Origin: JACQGD01 sp045628725
GTDB taxonomy: Bacteria > Patescibacteriota > Saccharimonadia > Saccharimonadales > Saccharimonadaceae
NCBI GenBank assembly: GCA_045628725.1
Contig: JAZQPT010000043.1
Location: 1-41,632, forward strand
Reading direction: 5' to 3'
Length of the DNA stretch: 41,632 nt
In this document: piece after piece, positions 33,042-39,771 of the stretch
How positions within the stretch are numbered: the stretch's first letter is position 1
Layout of the letters: each line of letters opens with the position of its first letter
Program-made: the position numbers and the translations under genes
The notes under the pieces: generated by a model
Told to the model about the DNA's origin: nothing
The model's input: the letters and a program-made list of their open reading frames with translations, nothing else
The model's database searches: none

Positions 33042-35291
33042 TTATATACTGTCAGAACCGTTTAGTTCATCGAGACTACGAACGAGTACATCGCGCGGTT
33101 TACTATTACCACTTGCCTGCCCTACAACACCTTGGTCTTCCATCGTATCGATATAACGTGCCGCTTTAGCGTAGCCAATCCCTAATCGTCGTTGCAGTAG
33201 ACTCGCACTTGCCTTGCCGCTATCTATCACAATTCGTAGCGCCTCCTGGTAGGTCTGATCGCCGCTCGAGTCTGTGGCAAAATCCATCACCACCCCACCC
33301 TTGCCGTTGAGCTGTACAGGCTGAGATACAATTTCATCGTTATACTGCGGCGCTGATTGCATACGTAGATGATCAGTAATTTTACCCACCTCGTCGTCCA
33401 TCACCCATGCACCCTGGATACGTTTTGTCTTGCTCTTACCAGAGTCCAAGAACAGCATGTCACCTTGTCCAAGAAGTTTTTCTGCACCCATCTGGTCAAG
33501 GATAATGCGACTTTCTACCTGCCCTGCAACCGTAAAGGCAATTCGCGCAGGAATATTCGCTTTAATCAGACCGGTAATAACATCGGCGCGAGGACTCTGC
33601 GTCGCTAGCACCAAGTGAATACCCACCGCACGAGCTTTTTGTGCCAATCGGACAATCAAACCTTCGACGTCACGTGCTGCCACCATCATCAAGTCCGCCA
33701 GCTCGTCAATCACGATAACAATATAGGGCATTGCACCGTCGTCGTGTTGCTGCATATTGCCATCTTCGTCTTCAATCTCGACTTTTTGGCTGCCGCTTTG
33801 CACTTTTTGGTTATAACTTTTAATATCACGCAGCTTTTGATCAGCTAGGAGTTTGTAGCGTCGCTCCATCTCGTTAACTGCCCATTTAAGCGCACTAATC
33901 GTTTTTTCGGGTTCGGTAATAATTGGCGTCAATAAATGAGGAATATCCTCGTACGGCGCCATTTCTACTTGCTTTGGATCAACCAAAATGAGCTTCATTT
34001 CAGAGGGACTGTTTCGGTACAGCAAACTTGTCAAAAGCGTATTAATCATAACTGATTTACCACTACCTGTTTGTCCAGCAATCAGCAAATGAGGCATTTT
34101 ATTCAGTTCACCAACCACCGCATCACCAGAAATATCTTTACCGATCGCAAAGCTCAAAGGTTCATGATTATTCTTCCACTGCTTTGCGCTAAGGATGCCA
34201 TACAAACGTACATCAGCTGCCTTGCGGTTTGGCACTTCGATACCAACAGCGCGCTGCCCTGGAATAGGTGCCTCGATACGGAGCGTCTGCGCTGCAAGAT
34301 TGAGCGCAATGTTCGTTTCGAGTGCAGTAATACGCGTTAGTTTGACCCCACTTGGTGGTTTCAGGGTGTACTGAGTTACCTTAGGGCCAATATTCGCTCC
34401 TTCCATTTCAACATCGATATTAAACTCGCTTAGTGTATCTTTGATCGTCTGTGCATTTTGCTGCACGTCGCCAGCATCAGCTGGGCTTTGTTTCTTCTCG
34501 AGCAGATCAATACTAGGTGCTTTCCAGTTAGGGTCATTCACAGCAACCAGTGCAGCACCTTCTTCGGCTACTTTGTCCTGTTTGACACTACCCCGTAGAC
34601 TCGACAGCTTAGATGGCTTGCGATCTTCGTTTAAATTAGCGATGTCATTAGCATCAAGCATTGGCACGCCGGCGTTGAGTTTTAATTCGCCTATAGGTGT
34701 TGATTTCTTTTCGGCGACATCTGCCGTTGCTGCTGCTTTACGCATAACTTTGACGTTTGCGTCGTCGAAGTTCTCTGTTCGTGTGAGCGACCATAGTTTT
34801 TTAATGATAACAATTGGAGATACCCGAACAACAAACATCACCGTAATAAGAATCAATACGACATAGATAAACCCAGCGATGGGAGATTCGACCAGCGCTA
34901 GCATTGCCTTATTTGCAGTTTCACCGACAAATCCGCCGTGGGTTTGAGCGCCCGTTTTCATAAGCCCAAATAGACCAGCAAACCATACGATCAGCAGTGC
35001 AGTGGCAAATTTCATGACCATCGGAAGCTTATACTTTTCGGCACGGAATATCTCTACCGCGACGTACACAAACAATACTGGCAGGATATACACGGCATAA
35101 CCAATGATCGCCAGAGCTGTCTTTTGTACCCATTCGAGTACCGGGCCACCAACGCCAAACCATGCCACAACGAACAGAATAGACACAACAATAAGGACAA
35201 GTGCCGTGACTTGCTGCCAAAATCCAGCCGGCAAACTATGCTGCGGAGTGGAAGGTGCTTTCTTTTTAGTAGATTTTCGTTTTTTTGCCAT
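33042..35291 (-). CDS. ftsK: DNA translocase FtsK/SpoIIIE
   Basis: 749 residues, the short Gram-positive-like form. Four hydrophobic segments lie in residues 25-165. A linker follows, then the alpha/beta motor with Walker A GQTGSGKS (406-413), Walker B IVIVIDELADLMM and the ATQSPRADV region. A C-terminal gamma winged-helix domain (about 680-740) reads KOPS-like sites and activates Xer recombination. It pumps chromosome DNA through the division septum and probably partners the tyrosine recombinase at 6383-7315. A promoter with TTGCAA and TATAAT 17 bases apart lies just upstream. Confidence 0.96.
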   Translation of the reverse strand: MAKKRKSTKKKAPSTPQHSLPAGFWQQVTALVLIVVSILFVVAWFGVGGPVLEWVQKTALAIIGYAVYILPVLFVYVAVEIFRAEKYKLPMVMKFATALLIVWFAGLFGLMKTGAQTHGGFVGETANKAMLALVESPIAGFIYVVLILITVMFVVRVSPIVIIKKLWSLTRTENFDDANVKVMRKAAATADVAEKKSTPIGELKLNAGVPMLDANDIANLNEDRKPSKLSSLRGSVKQDKVAEEGAALVAVNDPNWKAPSIDLLEKKQSPADAGDVQQNAQTIKDTLSEFNIDVEMEGANIGPKVTQYTLKPPSGVKLTRITALETNIALNLAAQTLRIEAPIPGQRAVGIEVPNRKAADVRLYGILSAKQWKNNHEPLSFAIGKDISGDAVVGELNKMPHLLIAGQTGSGKSVMINTLLTSLLYRNSPSEMKLILVDPKQVEMAPYEDIPHLLTPIITEPEKTISALKWAVNEMERRYKLLADQKLRDIKSYNQKVQSGSQKVEIEDEDGNMQQHDDGAMPYIVIVIDELADLMMVAARDVEGLIVRLAQKARAVGIHLVLATQSPRADVITGLIKANIPARIAFTVAGQVESRIILDQMGAEKLLGQGDMLFLDSGKSKTKRIQGAWVMDDEVGKITDHLRMQSAPQYNDEIVSQPVQLNGKGGVVMDFATDSSGDQTYQEALRIVIDSGKASASLLQRRLGIGYAKAARYIDTMEDQGVVGQASGNSKPRDVLVRSLDELNGSDSI

Positions 35292-35326
35292 AACTGTTTT
35301 CTATTATATACCCTTTTACAGGTTAT

Positions 35327-35355
35327 ATTATAGCAAATTTTACTACATTTTGCAA
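35327..35355 (-). promoter_or_regulatory. Promoter of ftsK
   Basis: TTGCAA (35350-35355), 17 bases, TATAAT (35327-35332). A second TATAAT at 35303-35308 could give a five-base leader. Confidence 0.65.
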
Positions 35356-35360
35356 GCCGC

Positions 35361-35693
35361 TTATGCTGCGTCTTCTTGAGGGACGTATTCTGTCTGCATA
35401 TCAGAGCGACGCGTTCTTCGTGCCTTACGAACAGGATGATAGTATAGGATCAAAATAGTCATGGCAAAGTAGAAACTAATCCAGGCCATATTTACTAAAA
35501 CCATCAGTTTATTTCCTAGACTTGCTACGTATACTAACGACACGCACTGCGTAACGAGCCAAATTGCCCATGTAGCTACACTAAATTCGTCAGATTGCTT
35601 TGTTTTAACTAGTTGTCGTAATTGCGGGTACGCAGCAAGAATTGCGACAAGGGCGCCAAGAATGTAGATTGTTTCGATAATATGCGTATTCAT
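35361..35693 (-). CDS. PQ-loop / SemiSWEET-like small membrane protein
   Basis: 110 residues with three transmembrane helices (about 8-26, 40-60, 66-87) and the PQ-loop motif YPQLRQLVKTKQSDEFS. This is the layout of SemiSWEET sugar transporters, which work as dimers of three-helix units. The substrate is unknown. The C-terminal 20 residues are basic then acidic. A promoter with perfect TTGACA precedes it; no clear ribosome site is seen. Confidence 0.82.
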   Translation of the reverse strand: MNTHIIETIYILGALVAILAAYPQLRQLVKTKQSDEFSVATWAIWLVTQCVSLVYVASLGNKLMVLVNMAWISFYFAMTILILYYHPVRKARRTRRSDMQTEYVPQEDAA

Positions 35694-35732
35694 GTGTTTG
35701 TTTTTTACTTTTTAGCTTTGTAACTTTACATA

Positions 35733-35761
35733 ATACTAACACGTATATAAATAATTGTCAA
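35733..35761 (-). promoter_or_regulatory. Promoter of the SemiSWEET-like gene
   Basis: TTGACA (35756-35761), 17 bases, TAGTAT (35733-35738). Confidence 0.7.
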
Positions 35762-35789
35762 GCACCTCTACCCCTTACATCGCTAATGT

Positions 35790-35817
35790 TTGCGGTTCTA
35801 CCCGACTGCTTTATAAT
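35790..35817 (+). promoter_or_regulatory. Promoter of the hypothetical gene at 35853
   Basis: TTGCGG (35790-35795), 16 bases, TATAAT (35812-35817), reading rightward. Predicted leader about 30 bases. Confidence 0.6.
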
Positions 35818-35852
35818 CGTTGACATCCCTATCCCGCTTACGAGAGGCAAGT

Positions 35853-36260
35853 ATGTACATTTCAGTAACGCTGGTAAATGACACTAAAACGTGCCTGTGG
35901 CTCTATACGAATGACTTCATCCTCAGACAATTCACCCTCCTGGTCGTACATGGCGGCGAGGCGTTGGTGGCATACAACAGGGCTGCACTGACTCAGTCGC
36001 CCATCAACAGTCACTACGACACTCTTCGTAAAGAGTATGAAGCATTAGATCTACTCTGCGAGCAAGCCAGTCCTCGCTCCTCAGCAGAGCAGCAATTCAA
36101 AAATAACGTTCGAGCGCCGTCTACGCGGACAACTGTGACGATTGATGAGGGCCAAGGTACGCTAGGAGTAGGAGCCGTCATCACACTCAGCGACCCTGGT
36201 CTTGGCTCGCGGCTGCCGCTTGTACAAGACATCGTCAAAGATCTGGCTATCACCAGATAA
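35853..36260 (+). CDS. Hypothetical protein in a higher-GC single-gene cassette
   Basis: 135 residues from the ATG at 35853, chosen because GAGAGG lies seven bases upstream; an in-frame TTG at 35820 overlaps the predicted transcription start. No family is recognised. The N-terminal half is mixed hydrophobic strands, the middle is helical (YDTLRKEYEALDLLCEQA), and the C-terminal part has Gly-rich strands (GQGTLGVGAVITLSD). There are no membrane helices. G+C is 57-62% in sampled rows, above the neighbours. It has its own promoter and a strong terminator, like the SDR gene, and may have been acquired. Confidence 0.65.
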   Translation: MYISVTLVNDTKTCLWLYTNDFILRQFTLLVVHGGEALVAYNRAALTQSPINSHYDTLRKEYEALDLLCEQASPRSSAEQQFKNNVRAPSTRTTVTIDEGQGTLGVGAVITLSDPGLGSRLPLVQDIVKDLAITR

Positions 36261-36281
36261 GCTTCGTCCCTGGCGTTGAGC

Positions 36282-36318
36282 ATTAAAATAGCTCCGCACA
36301 GGGCGGAGCTATTTTAAT
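36282..36318. terminator. Bidirectional terminator
   Basis: A perfect 16-base-pair stem (36282-36297 with 36303-36318) and a five-base loop, with A/T-rich ends on both sides. It separates the convergent hypothetical and RNase J genes. Confidence 0.9.
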
Positions 36319-36331
36319 ATTGTGAAACAAT

Positions 36332-38524
36332 CTAGTACGCGCGCTGGTCTGTCTTGGCGCGAAGTGTTGGATCAACAACTTCAGTATCAGGCATTTGACG
36401 TGGTGGTAACTGAACAGGATCTTTCGGTATAATACCGCCCACTGGCTTTTCGTCAGAACGATTCTGTGTGTTTCGATTACCGTTATCACGTGGACCACGG
36501 CTATCGCGGTTATCACGATTGTCGCGGTTATCGCGGTTTTGTCCACCGCCGCTGCCACCGATTTCGTTAATAACTGGAATAACAATCGGAGTACGTCGCG
36601 TTTGATCGTACAAGATATGCGTAATCTCATCCTTTAGTTCTTTCTTGATGATATCAAGATCGATTTTCTTGCCACCAAAGCTGCGAGCAACTTTTTGCTT
36701 CAGGTACTGACGAATCATACCCATTAGTTCTTCACTATCGCGTAGGTAAATGAATCCGCGACTAATGATGTCTGGGCTAGTCATCAGGCGACCACTACCA
36801 CGTTGGACAGTCAATACAACAACAAACATACCCTCGCCTGCCATGTGAATACGATCTTTTAGAACGACTTCACTGACAATCGCACCACTATCGTCGTACA
36901 TCGTACCGCCGACAGGAATACGGCCGTTTTTCTTGGCACCATCTGGAGTGATTTCGATTACATCACCACTGTCGCAGACAAAGATATTGTCGCGTGGGAT
37001 TGCTGCTTCTTTTTCTGCCAATTCGGCATTGTGGACAAGCATGTGGAATTCACCGTGGATTGGCAAATAGTAGGTTGGGTTGAGCGCGTTAATAAGCTTA
37101 ACGTGGTCGTCATAGAATCCGTGACCACTCATGTGCAGTGGACCAACACCCGTTAGGTGTGTTTTACCGTTCTGGATAACATCGCTACCTTCACGCATCA
37201 GGCCGTCAACGGTACGAACAACATACTTTTCATTACCTGGAATTGGGTTTGAACTAAAGACAACAACGTCAGAGTTTTTGATCTTGATAAATTTGTGCGC
37301 ACCACTAGCCATTCGGTTAAGTACGGCGTTGAATTCACCCTGTGAACCAGTACAAACGATGGTTACTTTACCATCAGGTAGTTTGACGACGTCTTCCATT
37401 TTGACAACAACGTCTTTTGGAATTTTGATTACACCAGCACGAAGTGCTACTTCGAGGTTTTGGATCATGCTGTAGCCAGCAAACGCAACCTTACGGTCGT
37501 GCTTTTTTGCTTCTTCGAGGATGACCTGCATACGGTGAATCTGAGATGAGAAACAGCTCAAGATCAAACGACTATTTGGATATTTCGTCATTACTTGACC
37601 CATACTGTGCTGCACGTCAAATTCGCCGTGTTCGTGCGTACCTTCTGATTCGCAGTTCGTCGACTCGTTCATGAGCATCAAAATGCCTTCTTTTGTCGCG
37701 ATTTCGGTCAGTCGTTCGAGGTCGAATTTCTTGCCATCAACAGGGTTTTCTTCGAAGCGCCAGTCACCAGTATCGACAAGTACACCAAGTGGCGTACGGA
37801 TAACAACTGCTGTCGCATCAGGGATCGAGTGGTTAACGCGAACCAATTCGATACTAAAGTTATCACTTACCTGCACACGTTCGTGTGTGTCAGGATCCAT
37901 CTCGTGGTAGTCAGGAACGAACCCGCTGGTTGCTTCTTCCATTGTTCGCTGAATCATACCAAGCGTAAACTTGCTGGCATATACCGGCGCAGGAATCTTG
38001 TCTGCAACGTGACGGAATGCACCGATGTGGTCAAGGTGACCGTGAGTAAAGACCTGAGCACGGATCTTGTGCTTGTTTTCTTCTAGATATGTAATGTCAG
38101 GGGTAATGTAGTTAATACCAGGATAATCAGCACCCGGGAACAAGAATCCACAGTCGATTACAATGATGTCATCTTCGTATTCGATTGCCATCATGTTTTT
38201 ACCAATACCCATTTCGCCGAGGCCGCCGATAGGCATAATCTTCAGCTTTGGACCGGCAGTTCGCGGCTGACGCTTTTGGTCGGCGACACTAAACTGACGT
38301 CCACCATAGCCGTTGTAGATCGATTTGTTTACTGGAATGTTGATCATGTGCTGACTAGCACGAAGATTGACGTTCTCGCTTGTACGTCGTGACGCGCGGA
38401 ACACTTCGCCCTTACGAGTGCTCGTGTTATTAAGTACAGTGTTGTTTGATTTCTGACGCTGCTGACCTTGTGGTCGTTTGTTTTGATCGTCAGGCCTTGC
38501 GTTTGAAAGTCTTTGTTGACCCAT
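36332..38524 (-). CDS. rnj: Ribonuclease J
   Basis: 730 residues, longer than the usual 555. A basic, Gln/Asn-rich extension (1-92) precedes the metallo-beta-lactamase/beta-CASP core. The zinc motif HGHLDH is at 161-166, and further signatures are DTGDWRF and GTNESTNCESEG-like (LMNESTNCESEG). A second extension at the end has Arg-Asp-Asn repeats. RNase J degrades and matures RNA as 5'-3' exonuclease and endonuclease, replacing RNase E in many bacteria. The added charged tails may bind RNA. A good promoter and ribosome site precede it. Confidence 0.95.
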   Translation of the reverse strand: MGQQRLSNARPDDQNKRPQGQQRQKSNNTVLNNTSTRKGEVFRASRRTSENVNLRASQHMINIPVNKSIYNGYGGRQFSVADQKRQPRTAGPKLKIMPIGGLGEMGIGKNMMAIEYEDDIIVIDCGFLFPGADYPGINYITPDITYLEENKHKIRAQVFTHGHLDHIGAFRHVADKIPAPVYASKFTLGMIQRTMEEATSGFVPDYHEMDPDTHERVQVSDNFSIELVRVNHSIPDATAVVIRTPLGVLVDTGDWRFEENPVDGKKFDLERLTEIATKEGILMLMNESTNCESEGTHEHGEFDVQHSMGQVMTKYPNSRLILSCFSSQIHRMQVILEEAKKHDRKVAFAGYSMIQNLEVALRAGVIKIPKDVVVKMEDVVKLPDGKVTIVCTGSQGEFNAVLNRMASGAHKFIKIKNSDVVVFSSNPIPGNEKYVVRTVDGLMREGSDVIQNGKTHLTGVGPLHMSGHGFYDDHVKLINALNPTYYLPIHGEFHMLVHNAELAEKEAAIPRDNIFVCDSGDVIEITPDGAKKNGRIPVGGTMYDDSGAIVSEVVLKDRIHMAGEGMFVVVLTVQRGSGRLMTSPDIISRGFIYLRDSEELMGMIRQYLKQKVARSFGGKKIDLDIIKKELKDEITHILYDQTRRTPIVIPVINEIGGSGGGQNRDNRDNRDNRDSRGPRDNGNRNTQNRSDEKPVGGIIPKDPVQLPPRQMPDTEVVDPTLRAKTDQRAY
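36475..36540 (-). repeat. Arg-Asp-Asn coding repeat in RNase J
   Basis: Near-tandem nine-base units (CGGTTATCG type on the plus strand) encode RDNRDNRDNRDSRGPRD within the C-terminal extension. Confidence 0.7.
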
Positions 38525-38630
38525 AAATTGTTAATTCTCCTCTTTCTAATTGGATAAATGATATTTCGAATAAAATTACGAGTTGAGGGATTTCGGCTAT
38601 ATCTGTCTACCCCTCGTTGTTGGTACTATC

Positions 38631-38659
38631 AGTATAACAGCAAGCATCAGCAGAGTCAA
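38631..38659 (-). promoter_or_regulatory. Promoter of RNase J gene
   Basis: TTGACT (38654-38659), 17 bases, TATACT (38631-38636). The predicted leader is about 100 bases with no strong structure noted. Confidence 0.65.
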
Positions 38660-38667
38660 GATAGCTA

Positions 38668-38696
38668 TTGCTTTTTATTGCTAGAAGTGATATAAT
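38668..38696 (+). promoter_or_regulatory. Rightward promoter without a gene, antisense to udg
   Basis: TTGCTT (38668-38673), 17 bases, TATAAT (38691-38696). It would transcribe into the 3' end of the convergent uracil-DNA glycosylase gene. Confidence 0.4.
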
Positions 38697-38717
38697 ATAC
38701 ACCCAAGCGGGGACACC

Positions 38718-39290
38718 TTAAAGATTGCGACTGTACTCCGGTACCATCAAAAAATCATCAATCAATATCTGCCGTAAGCTACCGTTGTATAGTGCAGCAG
38801 CCGGATGATACAGCGGCACTACCGTTAACGCGTGGCCATCCAGCTGAACTTGCTGTGGCTGTCCATGCACCTCACCTATCTTTGCGCCAGGCAGGAAATA
38901 TTCCATGCTATGTCGCCCAAGGGTGATAACCACTTTTGGTTGAATGATTTGCAACTGCTGAAGTAAAAACGGACTAAATGCCTTTTTTTCTGCAAGTGAA
39001 GGATCGCGGTTATTTGGCGGACGATACTTTACGATGTTCGTTATATATACGTCACTTCGGTCCATCCCAGCAGCCGCCAGCATCTCGTTCAAGAACTTAC
39101 CTGACGCACCGATAAACGGTAGTCCCTGTTCGTCTTCTTTTTTGCCAGGCGCCTCACCGATAAATACGATATCGGCATCGACATTACCATCACCCATGAC
39201 AAGATTCATCGCCTGCGACGCAAGATCTGGACAGATGTTGCCATCTAAAATGCTTCGTTTTACTTCGTCGAGCTGCGCTTGCTTATCCAT
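38718..39290 (-). CDS. udg: Family 4-like uracil-DNA glycosylase lacking Fe-S cysteines
   Basis: 190 residues. Removes uracil from DNA. Motif A GEAPGKKEDEQGLPF (45-59) with the catalytic region, NIVKYRPPNNRDP (85-97) and motif B HPAAALYN (162-169) fit family 4. Family 4 enzymes have four cysteines holding a 4Fe-4S cluster. Here the only cysteine is Cys20; the VVKC position is Tyr89 and the position in the next helix is Phe105. The cluster is therefore almost certainly absent. A TATACT six bases before the ATG suggests a leaderless message. Confidence 0.9.
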   Translation of the reverse strand: MDKQAQLDEVKRSILDGNICPDLASQAMNLVMGDGNVDADIVFIGEAPGKKEDEQGLPFIGASGKFLNEMLAAAGMDRSDVYITNIVKYRPPNNRDPSLAEKKAFSPFLLQQLQIIQPKVVITLGRHSMEYFLPGAKIGEVHGQPQQVQLDGHALTVVPLYHPAAALYNGSLRQILIDDFLMVPEYSRNL

Positions 39291-39296
39291 GTCACA

Positions 39297-39302
39297 AGTA
39301 TA
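39297..39302 (-). promoter_or_regulatory. -10 box for leaderless udg
   Basis: TATACT ends six bases before the ATG at 39290; no Shine-Dalgarno sequence is seen. Confidence 0.5.
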
Positions 39303-39361
39303 CTGGATACGTGCGGATTGATTTACACTATTAATTAATACTCAGTCACATAGATCCGTGT

Positions 39362-39586
39362 CTATTTACCGAACATACCTTTGACGTCTTTTGCGACGTT
39401 CCCTAAATTGATATCTTTAGCATCACTCAGATTAATTTTTCCGTCTTTATTACTATCGGCAATCTTTTTTAGACCGTCGATCTTTTGTTTGTTCTCTGGG
39501 CTTTTCACAGCATCTAGATCTGCTTTAGTAATCTTGCCATCACCGTTTACATCGGCACGTTTTTTTAAATCATCAAATAAACTCAT
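39362..39586 (-). CDS. Small EF-hand calcium-binding-like protein
   Basis: 74 residues with two EF-hand/dockerin-like loops: DVNGDGKITKAD (12-23) and DSNKDGKINLSD (44-55), each with Asp/Asn at positions 1, 3 and 5. The tail GNVAKDVKGMFGK is basic and could be amphipathic. There is no signal peptide, so it is probably cytosolic. The second loop has Asp and not Glu at position 12, as in dockerins. AGGAGG five bases before the ATG is a strong ribosome site. It follows a 35-residue membrane peptide gene by 14 bases and is probably cotranscribed. Confidence 0.85.
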   Translation of the reverse strand: MSLFDDLKKRADVNGDGKITKADLDAVKSPENKQKIDGLKKIADSNKDGKINLSDAKDINLGNVAKDVKGMFGK

Positions 39587-39600
39587 ATCGTATCCTCCTA

Positions 39601-39708
39601 TTATCGTGAAGTTTTATTCATATGTTGCTGAATTCGGCGCCAAACTTTTGGAATCACCCAAAATACTATATTCAGGAATATGGTTGATCGAAGTAATTTT
39701 TTAAACAT
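39601..39708 (-). CDS. 35-residue basic membrane peptide
   Basis: ATG at 39708, TAA at 39601. The peptide begins MFKKLLRS, has a hydrophobic stretch TIFLNIVFWVIPKVW (about 9-23) and ends with basic residues. AAGGAG lies seven bases before the ATG, as good as any in the window, which is the main support for its being real. The next gene, the EF-hand protein, starts 14 bases later with its own strong site. Function is unknown; it could be a membrane partner of the EF-hand protein or a short toxin-like peptide, without evidence for either. Confidence 0.6.
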   Translation of the reverse strand: MFKKLLRSTIFLNIVFWVIPKVWRRIQQHMNKTSR

Positions 39709-39771
39709 AGTGACGCTCCTTGTATACATAATAGTAGCAACTATCACTATGCGCGGCTGTAAATAATTTCA

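Noticed and set aside
36283..36630. Minus-strand frame over the end of RNase J
   Set aside because: Overlaps the terminator and the repeat-coding tail in a different frame; composition is that of a shadow.
39362..39586. Dockerin partner for the cohesin-like domain at 1847-3421
   Set aside because: The EF-hand protein has no signal peptide, so it should not meet an extracellular cohesin-like domain; the loops alone do not make a dockerin.
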